A DNA stretch of 64,000 nucleotides from an uncultured Lachnospiraceae bacterium (GTDB lineage Bacteria; Bacillota; Clostridia; Lachnospirales; Lachnospiraceae), in contig CANOMQ010000016.1 of assembly GCA_947567595.1 (NCBI GenBank), positions 1 to 64,000 of the forward strand, given 5' to 3'. Position 1 is the stretch's first letter; each line of letters starts with the position of its first letter. Made by a program: the position numbers and the translations under genes. The notes beneath the pieces were generated by a model. It made no database searches and had not been told where the DNA came from. It was given only the letters and a program-made list of their open reading frames with translations. This document shows positions 9,237-18,095 of the stretch, piece by piece.

Positions 9237-10877
9237 ATGAAAACGACAAAAAAAACGAAGTCGAATTTTATTATGCAGGGAAGCATTCTTGCGGCGGCGG
9301 GGATTATCTCCCGGATTATCGGGCTTGCGAGACGCTTTCCGATGGAGCATATTATCGGGGACAAGGGGAACGGATACTATGGCGTGGCGTATGAAATTTA
9401 TGCAATGATGCTGATTATTTCGTGCTACAGCCTGCCGCTTGCCGTGTCAAAGGTGGTGTCCGCAAAGATGAGCAGGCGCCAGTATAAAAGCGCGGAGCGC
9501 GCGTTCCAGTGTGCAATGATGTTTGCGGTTGTGGCGGGCGGAATTACGTTTTTTGTGTGCGAGGTGTTTGGCGACGCGCTTGCCGCGGCAATGCATGAGC
9601 CGATGAGTGCGCTGGCGCTTAAGGTGCTTGGACCTGCGCTATTGATTGTTTCTGTCATGGGTGTTTTGCGGGGCTATTTTCAGGGACTTGGAACAATGGT
9701 GCCGACGGCGGTTTCGCAGATACTAGAGCAGATTTTTGTGCTGGTTGGAAGTATCGCGGGAGCCTATTTTTTGTTTGATTACGGTGCAAAGGTCGGGGTG
9801 CTCCATCACAATGAGGACTTTGCGCCTGCATATGGTGCAGCAGGTGCGTCAATTGGCCCCGTGATTGGCTCTGCGGTCGGGCTGTTTTTTCTGCTGCTGA
9901 TTTTTTCGGCGTATCGCAAGGGCACAAAGGCGCAGCGCAAAAAAAGCGCGGGGCAGAAGGCGGACAGCTACGGTCAGATTTTCCGGCTGATTTTATTGAC
10001 GATTTTACCGGTGCTTTTAAGCACGACGGTTTACAATATCAGCAACGTGCTTGACATCAACATCTACAACAGGGTGATGGTGCAGAAAGGGCTTGCGGAT
10101 ATGAAGGCATACAATGTGGGCGTTTATTCGGGAAAGTACAGGGTGCTTGTGAATGTGCCGATTGCGCTCGCAAACGCGATGTGCTCGTCGATTGTTCCGG
10201 TGCTTACGGGATTAATGCAGCGGGAGGAGTATGGGCAGGCGAAGGAGCGGATTAGTCAGGCAATGCGCTTTACCATGCTTGTGGCAATCCCGAGCGCGGT
10301 CGGACTTACAGTGCTTGCGCGCCCGATTATCTCGACGCTTTACCGGGGCGAGGTTGACATGGCGGTCAATATGCTCCATATCGGCTCGGTGTCGGTTGTC
10401 TTTTACACGATGTCAACGCTGACAAACGGTGTTTTGCAGGGAATTAACAAAATGAAAATTCCCGTAAGGAACGCGGCGATTGCGCTTGTGATACACATTG
10501 CGTTTTTGTACGCTGCCTTGCAGCTTGACGTGGGAATTAACGCACTGGTGTACGCCAATATTTTGTTTGCGGTGATTGTCTGCGTGCTGAATGCGTTTGC
10601 AATCCGCAAATATTTAAGATATAAGCAGGAGTATGTGAAAACCTTTGTGATTCCGGCGATTGCGGCAGCCATTATGGGTGTTGTGATTGGACTGCTTGGA
10701 ATGCTTTTGACAAAGGCTGTCGGGAATTTGGTGACGCTTCTTGTCGGAATGTTTGTTGGCGTGGTGGTCTATTTTGTGGCAATGATTTTGCTAAAGGGAG
10801 TCAATGAGCATGATTTGAGAAAAATGCCCGGGGGACGAACCGTGCTTACGATTGCAAAACGGTTTCGGCTGATGTAG
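9237..10877 (+). CDS. lipid II / polysaccharide flippase, MurJ/SpoVB (MOP) family
   Basis: 546 aa from ATG 9237 (GGGGG upstream); an upstream in-frame ATG at 9195 lacks a ribosome site. About 14 hydrophobic segments over the whole length, beginning FIMQGSILAAAGIISRIIGLARRFPM, the typical start of the YtgP/SpoVB branch. These proteins flip undecaprenyl-linked wall precursors (lipid II) outward; SpoVB does so for spore cortex. Length is closest to YtgP (MurJ of Bacillus), but SpoVB cannot be excluded by eye. It follows ybeY by 70 bases and may be read from the same transcript. Confidence 0.88.
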   Translation: MKTTKKTKSNFIMQGSILAAAGIISRIIGLARRFPMEHIIGDKGNGYYGVAYEIYAMMLIISCYSLPLAVSKVVSAKMSRRQYKSAERAFQCAMMFAVVAGGITFFVCEVFGDALAAAMHEPMSALALKVLGPALLIVSVMGVLRGYFQGLGTMVPTAVSQILEQIFVLVGSIAGAYFLFDYGAKVGVLHHNEDFAPAYGAAGASIGPVIGSAVGLFFLLLIFSAYRKGTKAQRKKSAGQKADSYGQIFRLILLTILPVLLSTTVYNISNVLDINIYNRVMVQKGLADMKAYNVGVYSGKYRVLVNVPIALANAMCSSIVPVLTGLMQREEYGQAKERISQAMRFTMLVAIPSAVGLTVLARPIISTLYRGEVDMAVNMLHIGSVSVVFYTMSTLTNGVLQGINKMKIPVRNAAIALVIHIAFLYAALQLDVGINALVYANILFAVIVCVLNAFAIRKYLRYKQEYVKTFVIPAIAAAIMGVVIGLLGMLLTKAVGNLVTLLVGMFVGVVVYFVAMILLKGVNEHDLRKMPGGRTVLTIAKRFRLM

Positions 10878-10962
10878 ATGTGGCGCTGTGAATGAATAAA
10901 ATTGAAAAATAAGCTGATACTATATCAAAGACGCCTGATATGGAAGAGTTAGATGGAGGCTG

Positions 10963-11637
10963 ATGATGAAAAAAGGGTATAAGATTGGCTTATTTTTTGT
11001 ATGCGTTATGATTGTCGCGCTTGTGGCGGTGCTTTTGTGGAGACGCTATACAATGAACGGGTTTTTGAATGAAAATGCGCAGAATAACGACGGCGCAGGG
11101 CGCGCAGAACTGGGCGCAAGGAATATCGGGGCAGACCAGACGGATAATGGGAATGAACTGTATATGCAGGATTTGCAGGCGCAGAGTGTCAACATGGTGA
11201 CGACCTGTGATACCATCTGTGTGTATGAAAATATTGATAAAAAGGACGGCGCGGTATCGACGGAGGAGGGGAAGCTTCCGGCAAAGTATATCGGGCTTAC
11301 AAGGGAGCAGCTTGAGGACGCCCTTTTGCAGGACAGTCAGACGATGACGCTTGAGGACAGGGAGAAGGGCTTTAAGTCACAGCATCTGGAGCTGTTTTCG
11401 GCGGACAGGATTAAGGTGCTGCGGATTTACGATACCTCCAAGGACGCGGCGGGGTTTTACATTATGGAGGTTGACGGAGAAATCGGCGTTTACAGGGAGG
11501 ATAAGACGACGCTCTATTTCCGCACGGGGCTTGACCCGAAGACACTTCCTGCCGATGTGCTGGGTGAGGTACGGGAAGGGAAATATATGGACACGGAGCT
11601 TCAGGTGTATCATTTTTTGGAGTCCTACAGCAGTTAG
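10963..11637 (+). CDS. single-pass membrane protein, BofC-like C-terminal domain
   Basis: 224 aa: a short basic N-terminus, one membrane helix (residues 7-27), a polar low-complexity linker, then a mixed alpha/beta domain. The stretch YIGLTREQLEDALL ... GFKSQHLELFSADRIKVLRIY ... GFYIMEVDGEIGVYRED resembles the C-terminal domain of BofC, a forespore protein that restrains sigma-K checkpoint signalling in Bacillus. The similarity is by eye only. Good purine-rich site before ATG-ATG. In this spore-former context a BofC-like role is plausible but not shown. Confidence 0.55.
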   Translation: MMKKGYKIGLFFVCVMIVALVAVLLWRRYTMNGFLNENAQNNDGAGRAELGARNIGADQTDNGNELYMQDLQAQSVNMVTTCDTICVYENIDKKDGAVSTEEGKLPAKYIGLTREQLEDALLQDSQTMTLEDREKGFKSQHLELFSADRIKVLRIYDTSKDAAGFYIMEVDGEIGVYREDKTTLYFRTGLDPKTLPADVLGEVREGKYMDTELQVYHFLESYSS

Positions 11638-11693
11638 CGGTGTGAAAAAGCGTTCATATGATAAATTTGCGCTAAGATGAAAGAGGAAATAAG

Positions 11694-12947
11694 ATGTGTA
11701 ATGTGATAGTGGTGGGCGGCGGCGCAAGCGGCCTTACGGCGGCAATCTTTGCGGCACGAAACGGTCATCGGGTGACGATACTTGAGCATAAGGACAGAGT
11801 CGGGAAAAAAATCCTGATGACCGGAAACGGCAAATGCAATCTCACCAATATGAGTGATTTTCATGGGAAATATTATAGCAGTGACGAAAAGTCGCTGCAA
11901 AGAATTTATGACACGCTTGTCCGTTTTGGGGCGAAGGACACGAGGGCTTTTTTTGAGGGGCTTGGGCTGTACACAAGGGAAAAACGCGACGGGTGTGTCT
12001 ATCCTGTTTCGGAGCAGGCTTCGGCTGTGCTTGACGTGCTGCGAAACGAGTGCGGGCGGCTTGGAGTGCGGACGGTTACGGATTGTGCGGTGGAGACGAT
12101 TTCTTCACAAAAGAGGGGCGGCAGGGTTGGCGTTTTGCATTGTGCAAAAAACGGCGATAAGCGCAAGGAAACAATTGCTTATGACAAGCTGATTTTGGCG
12201 GCGGGAGGCAATGCGGCACCGGCTTCCGGTTCAGACGGCTCGGGGTATCGGCTTGCGGCTTCGCTTGGGCACAGGCTTGTCAAGCCGCTTCCGGCGTTGG
12301 TGCAGTTGCGATGTGAGGGCAGTTTTTTTAAGTCCGTATCGGGCGTGCGGGCACAGGCGGGCTTGACGCTTTACATAGATGGCAGGGCGGCGGCGTTGGA
12401 ACAAGGAGAGTTACAACTGACGGATTACGGGATTTCGGGGATACCTGTGTTTCAGTTTAGCCGTTTGGCGGCAAGGGCTTTGGACAGCAGGAGGGCATGT
12501 GAGGTCGGGATTGATTTTTTGCCCTTTGTGCAGGAGGCGGACAGGGATAGCTTTGTGCGCAGGAATTTCGATAATGCGGCGTTTGGCGGCAAGACGGTGG
12601 AGGAGCTTTTGTCGGGAATGGTACACAAGAAGGTTGCGGCAATGCTTTGCAGGAGGCATAAAATTGGCGCAGGCGTGCGCGTACCGGAGGCAGGCAAAAA
12701 GGCGGCGCGCGGGTGCATGGAAGCGCTGTTTGATTTTCGGGTAAGGGTGGTCGGGACAAATCCGTTTGAGAATGCGCAGGTGTGCAGCGGGGGCGTGCCG
12801 ATTGGCGAGGTGGACGACTGCTTTGCGTCGCGGCTTTGCAAGGACGTGTATCTTGTGGGGGAGCTCTTGGACTGCGACGGGATTTGCGGAGGCTATAATT
12901 TACAGTGGGCATGGGCTACGGGAGCGATTGCGGGGGCGAGTGTGTAG
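11694..12947 (+). CDS. HI0933-family flavoprotein (NAD(P)/FAD-dependent oxidoreductase)
   Basis: 417 aa. The N-terminus VIVVGGGASGLTAAIFAARNGHRVTILEH is a classical FAD-binding Rossmann GxGxxG plus acidic strand end. It is followed by the family-specific GKKILMTGNGKCNLTN, and the C-terminus has VCSGGVPIGEV ... GELLDCDGICGGYNLQWAWATG, also typical of HI0933/YhiN/BaiN proteins. The reaction is unsettled for most members; BaiN was described as a bile-acid reductase. AGAGGAAAT precedes the ATG. It stands 66 bases before a second, unrelated flavoprotein. Confidence 0.9.
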   Translation: MCNVIVVGGGASGLTAAIFAARNGHRVTILEHKDRVGKKILMTGNGKCNLTNMSDFHGKYYSSDEKSLQRIYDTLVRFGAKDTRAFFEGLGLYTREKRDGCVYPVSEQASAVLDVLRNECGRLGVRTVTDCAVETISSQKRGGRVGVLHCAKNGDKRKETIAYDKLILAAGGNAAPASGSDGSGYRLAASLGHRLVKPLPALVQLRCEGSFFKSVSGVRAQAGLTLYIDGRAAALEQGELQLTDYGISGIPVFQFSRLAARALDSRRACEVGIDFLPFVQEADRDSFVRRNFDNAAFGGKTVEELLSGMVHKKVAAMLCRRHKIGAGVRVPEAGKKAARGCMEALFDFRVRVVGTNPFENAQVCSGGVPIGEVDDCFASRLCKDVYLVGELLDCDGICGGYNLQWAWATGAIAGASV

Positions 12948-13013
12948 CGTTTCTGTACACAGGCTTTATTGATGATTTGATAATGCATTGGATTGGCGGC
13001 ATGGAGGCGGAAT

Positions 13014-14645
13014 ATGATAGCGATAAACCAGTTAAAAATGGAGATACGGTTTGGGGAAAATGGGGCGGTACAGCTTGGGGAGGCAGTGCTGCGCAAAAAG
13101 GCGGCGAAGGTTTTGGGGATAAAGGAGACGCAAATCCGGAAGCTTTCAATATTGAAGCATTCGATTGACGCGCGAAAAAAGCCGAAGCTGTTTCATGTGT
13201 ATACGCTTGGGGTTTGTTTGGACGAACGCGCGCAGGAGGAGCAGGCGGTGAAACGGTGCAGGAATGCAAATGTTTCGCTGTATGCGCCAAAGCCTTACAT
13301 ATTTCCCCAAAGTGGACAAGAAGTGATGGCGGAGCGTCCGGTAATCATCGGCATGGGACCTGCGGGATTGTTTTGCGGATATATGCTTGCAAAGCACGGG
13401 TATCGTCCCATTCTTTTGGAGCGCGGCGCAGATGTGGAAACGCGGACGCGGGCGGTTGCGGAATTTTGGAACGGCGGGCGGTTGGATTTGGACTCGAATG
13501 TGCAGTTCGGGGAGGGCGGCGCCGGAACGTTTTCGGACGGGAAGCTCAATACGCTTGTGAAGGATAAGGACGGCAGGAACCGGGAGGTGCTCCGGATTTT
13601 TGTGGAGTGCGGTGCGCCGCAGGAGATTTTGTATGAGAGCAAGCCGCATATCGGCACGGATATTCTGCGAAGGGTGCTCGCAAACATGCGGGCATTTCTT
13701 TTGGAAAATGACGCAAGTGTCAGATTTGGGGCGAAGGTCACGGGACTGGAAATTGAAAACGGCGCGCTTTCGGGCGTTATCATAAATGACGCAGATGTCA
13801 TAAAAACGAAAAACGCGGTGCTTGCAATCGGGCATAGCGCGCGGGATACGTTTGCGTATCTTGAGAATATCGGGGTGTCGATGGAGGCGAAGGCGTTTGC
13901 GGTCGGTATGCGGGTGGAGCATTTGCAAAGCCTGATTAACGAGCGTATGTATGGAGCGGAGCATGGCGCAAAGCTTCCTGCCGCGCCTTATAAGCTTACG
14001 ACACAGACGAAAAGCGGGCGCGGGGTGTATTCGTTTTGCATGTGTCCGGGAGGGTATGTTGTCAATGCGTCGAGCGAGGAGGGGCGGCTTGCCATCAACG
14101 GCATGAGCTATTCGGACAGGGGAAGCCAGAATGCAAACAGTGCGATTATCGTGCAGGTAACGCCTGCCGATTACGAGGGCAGCGGGGCGCTTTCGGGGGT
14201 GGAATTCCAGCGGCGGCTCGAGGAGCGGGCGTATGCGCTTGGGAACGGAAGCATTCCGGTGCAGTATTTTGGGGATTATGTGAAAAATGAGCCTTCGGTG
14301 GGGCGGGAAGGGCGGCTTGTACCCTGTACGAAGGGAAAATATACGTTCACAAACCTGCGGGGGCTTTTGCCTGCGTCTTGTGAGGAGGCGTTCCTTGAAG
14401 GAATGGCGCAGTTTGATCAGGTGATTTGCGGCTATGCGGGGGCGGATACCGTTTTGGCAGGAATTGAGAGCCGCACGTCGTCGCCCGTGCGGATACACCG
14501 TGACAGCGATTTGCAAAGCCCGTCAGTGCAGGGGCTATATCCGTGCGGAGAGGGCGCGGGGTATGCAGGCGGGATTACGTCGGCGGCAATGGACGGGATT
14601 TTGGTGGCGGAGCGGATTGCGAAGCGGTATCGGGCGTTTGGATAA
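13014..14645 (+). CDS. uncharacterised FAD-dependent dehydrogenase (COG2509 family)
   Basis: ATG 13014 follows GGAGG by 6 bases and gives 543 aa; the longer frame from 12993 starts before that site. An N-terminal domain of about 90 residues (RKKAAKVLGI... LKHSIDARKK) precedes the FAD-binding fold PVIIGMGPAGLFCGYMLAKHG. Then come VQFGEGGAGTFSDGKLNT and the C-terminal GAGYAGGITSAAMDGI, all hallmarks of the COG2509 dehydrogenases common in Clostridia. No biochemical role is established for them. The companion HI0933-type gene upstream suggests a shared redox setting, which is inference. Confidence 0.88.
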   Translation: MIAINQLKMEIRFGENGAVQLGEAVLRKKAAKVLGIKETQIRKLSILKHSIDARKKPKLFHVYTLGVCLDERAQEEQAVKRCRNANVSLYAPKPYIFPQSGQEVMAERPVIIGMGPAGLFCGYMLAKHGYRPILLERGADVETRTRAVAEFWNGGRLDLDSNVQFGEGGAGTFSDGKLNTLVKDKDGRNREVLRIFVECGAPQEILYESKPHIGTDILRRVLANMRAFLLENDASVRFGAKVTGLEIENGALSGVIINDADVIKTKNAVLAIGHSARDTFAYLENIGVSMEAKAFAVGMRVEHLQSLINERMYGAEHGAKLPAAPYKLTTQTKSGRGVYSFCMCPGGYVVNASSEEGRLAINGMSYSDRGSQNANSAIIVQVTPADYEGSGALSGVEFQRRLEERAYALGNGSIPVQYFGDYVKNEPSVGREGRLVPCTKGKYTFTNLRGLLPASCEEAFLEGMAQFDQVICGYAGADTVLAGIESRTSSPVRIHRDSDLQSPSVQGLYPCGEGAGYAGGITSAAMDGILVAERIAKRYRAFG

Positions 14646-14731
14646 AAGCTGTGTTTTACTGGACTTTTTAACGGTTTGGGATTAGAATAGATGTGGCTTA
14701 TTTTGGAATACATTTTTGGGAGGAAAATACA

Positions 14732-15586
14732 GTGGACGAGTTACGGGCGAGATTAAAGGACAAAAAGAGGATTGTTGTAAAGATTGGTTCTTCGTCTTTG
14801 CAACATGTGGAGACGGGAGATTTGGATTATACCAAGATGGATATTTTAGTGCGCGAGCTTTGCAATATCCGCAATCAGGGAAAGGACGTCATTCTTGTGA
14901 CCTCAGGCGCAATCGGGTGCGGGCGGCGCGCGCTGCATATCAAGCCGCCGCTGACGCTTGCGCAGAAGCAGGCGTGTGCCGCAATCGGGCAGGCAAGGCT
15001 TATGACGACCTATCAGCGGATTTTTTCCGAGTACAGTCATCAGGCAGCGCAAATTCTGATGACGCGCCATACGATTGTCTCGGATTTGAACCGCAGAAAC
15101 GCGCAGAATACGTTTAACGAGCTGCTGCGCATGGAGGCCATTCCGATTGTGAATGAGAACGATACGACTTCCACGTTTGAGGTGGAGGACGTGATTGGGG
15201 ATAACGACACGCTTTCGGCGCTTGTTACGGCGCTTACGGGTGCGGATTTGCTGATTTTGCTCTCGGATATCAACGGGCTTTACACGGACGATCCAAGGCA
15301 GAACGCGGACGCGAAGTTTATTGAGCGCGTTGATACGCTGACGGACGAGCTAATCCGCATGGGCAAGGGTACGACGGGCAGCAGTGTCGGTACGGGCGGC
15401 ATGGAAACGAAGCTTACGGCGGCAAAAATCGCGACGTACTCGGGCGCGGACATGGTCATTGCAAACGGCGCAGATGTGCGGGTGATACACCGCATTATGG
15501 AAGGCAGGAACTACGGGACGATTTTTAAGGAAAACAAAAATGCGGACTTTGATTTTGCCGCGTTTATTGAGGAACTGCATAAATAA
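14732..15586 (+). CDS. proB: glutamate 5-kinase, short form without PUA domain
   Basis: Start GTG 14732 with GGGAGG 8 bases upstream gives 284 aa; the ATG at 14693 has no ribosome site. Amino-acid kinase fold: RIVVKIGSSSL (phosphate loop), LVTSGAIGCGR, IPIVNENDTT, GDNDTLSALV, LLSDINGLYTDDP and GTGGMETKLTAAKIA, all diagnostic for ProB, which phosphorylates L-glutamate in the first step of proline synthesis. It ends right after the kinase domain, so the C-terminal PUA domain of the 367-aa E. coli enzyme is absent. proA is not next to it. Confidence 0.93.
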   Translation: MDELRARLKDKKRIVVKIGSSSLQHVETGDLDYTKMDILVRELCNIRNQGKDVILVTSGAIGCGRRALHIKPPLTLAQKQACAAIGQARLMTTYQRIFSEYSHQAAQILMTRHTIVSDLNRRNAQNTFNELLRMEAIPIVNENDTTSTFEVEDVIGDNDTLSALVTALTGADLLILLSDINGLYTDDPRQNADAKFIERVDTLTDELIRMGKGTTGSSVGTGGMETKLTAAKIATYSGADMVIANGADVRVIHRIMEGRNYGTIFKENKNADFDFAAFIEELHK

Positions 15587-15587
15587 T

Positions 15588-17180
15588 TTATTCCTTGTAT
15601 GTAACAACCAGATCATTTTCCAAAATCACGGTTTTCCCGTCCGGTATGAGCGTCTCTTCGCCGCGGATAATCATCGCAATCAGCTCATCCGGCGCAAGAC
15701 TGAGCTCGGAAATGCTGTGATTGCACCAGTTATTGTCACTGTCAATCCGCGTTTCGGTCAGTTGCTCGCTGTCGCTTGGCTCATAGGCGGGGACGCTTAG
15801 GATAATCGTGTCGTTTGCCAAAATCCGCGTGTCGCCCTTTGTGATAATCGTTTCGTGGTTGCGCTTAATCATCAGGGCGAGTGAGCCGGTCGGAAAGTTG
15901 ACTTCGCGCACCAGCCTGTTTTCGTAGTTATGCCCCTTTGGAATAAACATGCGCATCAGCGTAATCGCAGAGTCTTCCTGATAATCGTTGAACGTCTTTC
16001 TGACATCGGCGTTGTCGTCAAGCATATCGAGCCTTGCCGCGACCTTTGGCAGCAGCGTGCCCTGAACCGCCACCGAAAACAGGGAGACCATAAAGACAAT
16101 ATGAAACAGGTTGTGGGACATGCAGACGCCGCTTGCCACTGCCATAATCGCAAACACGGAAGAGGAAGCACCGCGCAGTCCCGCCCATGATACCAAAAGG
16201 CATTGCCGCATGGAACAGCGAAACGGTTTTAGCAGCAAAAAGACCGCAACGGGGCGCGCAACCAGTGTGAGGATTGCCGTGATGACCAGCGCCGCCGGAA
16301 TGACCGCAGGCATTTGGTGCGGAAAGGTCAGAAGTCCCAGCAAAAAGAAAATCAAAATCTGTGCAAGCGTCGTGACGCCGTCAAAAAATGCAATCATTGT
16401 TGCCTTGCTTTTAATCGGGCTGTTTCCGATAAAAATACCCATGATATAGACGCTTAGGTACGCGTTTCCGCCCGAAAGCTGTGACAGGGCGTAGCAGATT
16501 AACAGCATTGCAACCATAAAGATGGTATCAAGCCCTTCGGAAATCAGGCTTGTTTCGCGCAGCAGCCGGATAGCCAGAAATGCAAAAGCCGCGCCGATAA
16601 GCGTGCCAAAGGTCGCCTGCAAAAAAATCTGCTGCAAAATATGCTCGGCTTTTCCGGCACGGATAATTTCGATTGCGATAAAGGTGAGCATATATGCCAT
16701 CGGATCGTTACTTCCGCTTTCCAGCTCGAGCAGCGAGGCGCTGCCGTCTTTTAAATTCAGTTTTTTCTTACGTAAAATCGAGAACACGCTTGCGGCGTCG
16801 GTAGAACCAAGCACCGCACCGACCAGAAAGCTTTCCAGCCATGTAAATCCAAGCGCAAATTTGACAAGCAGTGCCGTCACGAAGGCTGTGACAGCTACAC
16901 CGAAGGTTGAGAGCAGCACTGATTTTACGGCAACGCTTTTTGCGGCTTTCCATTTCAGGTTGAAACCGCCGTAGAACATGATAAAAAGCAGTGCAATAGA
17001 ACATATGTTTTCAGCAAGCACATAGTCGTCGAACGGGATTTTAAAAATACCGTCGCTTCCAAAAAGCATACCGATAAACATAAAGAAAATCAGCGCGGGC
17101 ATTCCGAACTTTCCCGAAAATTTCTCTGCGAGCACGCAGAGCAGTATTACAATCGCAACAAGCAGCAGTGTAACTGTCAT
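15588..17180 (-). CDS. K+/H+-type cation antiporter (CPA1/NhaP2-like) with RCK_C domain
   Basis: 530 aa. Twelve or so membrane segments over residues 1-390 with CPA signatures GAVLGSTDAASVFSIL and ELESGSNDPMAYMLT (the Asn-Asp ion-binding pair). After the membrane part is a soluble region beginning near residue 400 with VNFPTGSLALMIKRN, the form of a TrkA-C/RCK_C ligand-binding domain, then a second acidic segment. NhaP2/CvrA-type proteins exchange K+ (or Na+) for protons, and RCK_C domains in Firmicutes often bind c-di-AMP; both are family inference. Convergent with proB (1 base between stops) and preceded by two microprotein genes on the same strand. Confidence 0.88.
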   Translation of the reverse strand: MTVTLLLVAIVILLCVLAEKFSGKFGMPALIFFMFIGMLFGSDGIFKIPFDDYVLAENICSIALLFIMFYGGFNLKWKAAKSVAVKSVLLSTFGVAVTAFVTALLVKFALGFTWLESFLVGAVLGSTDAASVFSILRKKKLNLKDGSASLLELESGSNDPMAYMLTFIAIEIIRAGKAEHILQQIFLQATFGTLIGAAFAFLAIRLLRETSLISEGLDTIFMVAMLLICYALSQLSGGNAYLSVYIMGIFIGNSPIKSKATMIAFFDGVTTLAQILIFFLLGLLTFPHQMPAVIPAALVITAILTLVARPVAVFLLLKPFRCSMRQCLLVSWAGLRGASSSVFAIMAVASGVCMSHNLFHIVFMVSLFSVAVQGTLLPKVAARLDMLDDNADVRKTFNDYQEDSAITLMRMFIPKGHNYENRLVREVNFPTGSLALMIKRNHETIITKGDTRILANDTIILSVPAYEPSDSEQLTETRIDSDNNWCNHSISELSLAPDELIAMIIRGEETLIPDGKTVILENDLVVTYKE

Positions 17181-17238
17181 TCAAATCCTCCTGTTTTTGT
17201 TTTCTTTTATGTAATGTTTTTTCTGTGATGAAAAGCCT

Positions 17239-17382
17239 TTATGCGTAGAAAGACGCATGGTATTTTATTTTGCGGTAGATTTTATAAAAAATCACTGCAA
17301 AAAGTGAGACGATAATGTAAAGGGTAGACAACGCGCCTGTAGCGCCTCCGATAAAAACTAAAATCCATAATCCGATATTCAT
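17239..17382 (-). CDS. 47-aa membrane microprotein B upstream of antiporter
   Basis: Translated by hand from the minus strand: starts MNIGLWILVFIGG, one strongly hydrophobic helix (about residues 4-32), then a basic tail ending YHASFYA and stop TAA. Its ATG overlaps the stop of microprotein A in an ATGA arrangement, so the two are translationally coupled; AAAGGA lies about 11 bases before the start. It ends 58 bases before the antiporter gene on the same strand. Family not recognised. A small accessory subunit of the antiporter is a guess based only on position. Confidence 0.55.
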   Translation of the reverse strand: MNIGLWILVFIGGATGALSTLYIIVSLFAVIFYKIYRKIKYHASFYA

Positions 17383-17522
17383 GATTCTTTTATTCCTTTC
17401 TCTGAGTCGTTGTTTTTTATTTCCGTATGTTTTTTTGGGCTGCCGCCGATTTCATAAATACAGGTAAAGACTCCTGCACCCAAAGCAATGACAATCATAA
17501 TTCCAAATATAATGTTTTCCAT
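17379..17522 (-). CDS. 47-aa membrane microprotein A upstream of antiporter
   Basis: Hand-translated minus-strand frame starting MENIIFGIMIVIALGAG, with one hydrophobic helix (residues 4-22) followed by a charged tail (SPKKHTEIKNNDSEKGIKES). An ideal GGAGG lies 7 bases before the ATG, the main reason to believe it. Stop TGA overlaps the ATG of microprotein B. The probable order is unknown 139-aa gene, microprotein A, microprotein B, antiporter, all on the minus strand. Not recognised as a known family. Confidence 0.6.
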   Translation of the reverse strand: MENIIFGIMIVIALGAGVFTCIYEIGGSPKKHTEIKNNDSEKGIKES

Positions 17523-17607
17523 GTGAAACCTCCGTTTGAACTGTTCAAAATCCGTTTAACGGTACGACAAAAAGACGCCCGTTACGCGTTTCGTTACTGG
17601 ATACCGA

Positions 17608-18027
17608 TTATATTGTGGAATTGTGTTTTTTACCGTCCTTGCGGTGAATGTATTGAAGAGTCCTTACCCTGTAGCGGTTTTTGTATAAGCCGTTCAGAGA
17701 AAGGGGTGTGAAGAAAATCGCTGTCAGGGTAAATGCGCCGCCCCAAAAGAGCAGTAAAAGAAGCGGGTTTAGGCGCAGGATTGTCGCGCCGCGCGGATTG
17801 GACCTTGCAAGCGTGAACTCGCCAAGCCCCGAAAGCCTGTTTTCCTCATGATAGATATGTGCATTCAACACTCCGCCCGTCATGCGCGTAATGGAAGCGG
17901 CGGGGGAAGCTGCGGTATTCGAAAAAGGGGAAGACGGCAGGGGTTCTTCCTTGCAGTACATTCCCAGCGTAAGCATGGATACAATTAAAACAATGCAGAA
18001 CAGTTTTATCTGTATTTTGCCCTTCAT
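17608..18027 (-). CDS. hypothetical protein with two membrane segments
   Basis: 139 aa from ATG 18027 (AAGGAG 7 bases upstream; a GTG three bases earlier is too close to it). Residues 4-24 form a hydrophobic signal or anchor ending in GMYCKEE. After an extracytoplasmic stretch of about 60 residues comes a second hydrophobic segment (LLLLLFWGGAFTLTAIFF, about 92-110) and a very basic tail. No family recognised. It lies 85 bases upstream of microprotein A on the same strand and could head that operon. Confidence 0.55.
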   Translation of the reverse strand: MKGKIQIKLFCIVLIVSMLTLGMYCKEEPLPSSPFSNTAASPAASITRMTGGVLNAHIYHEENRLSGLGEFTLARSNPRGATILRLNPLLLLLFWGGAFTLTAIFFTPLSLNGLYKNRYRVRTLQYIHRKDGKKHNSTI

Positions 18028-18095
18028 CACGCAGCTCCTTTTTTCGGATTGTTGTAAAACAACTCATGATACATGATAACAAAAGGAAGGGGAAT

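Noticed and set aside
12905-13168. Gly-rich 87-codon plus-strand frame
   Set aside because: Straddles the end of one flavoprotein gene and the start of the next in the wrong frame; no start signal.
13146-14516. 456-codon open frame on the minus strand
   Set aside because: Fully antisense to the COG2509 flavoprotein gene, composition rich in Arg/His/Pro, no ribosome site or motif; a shadow of GC-biased codon use.
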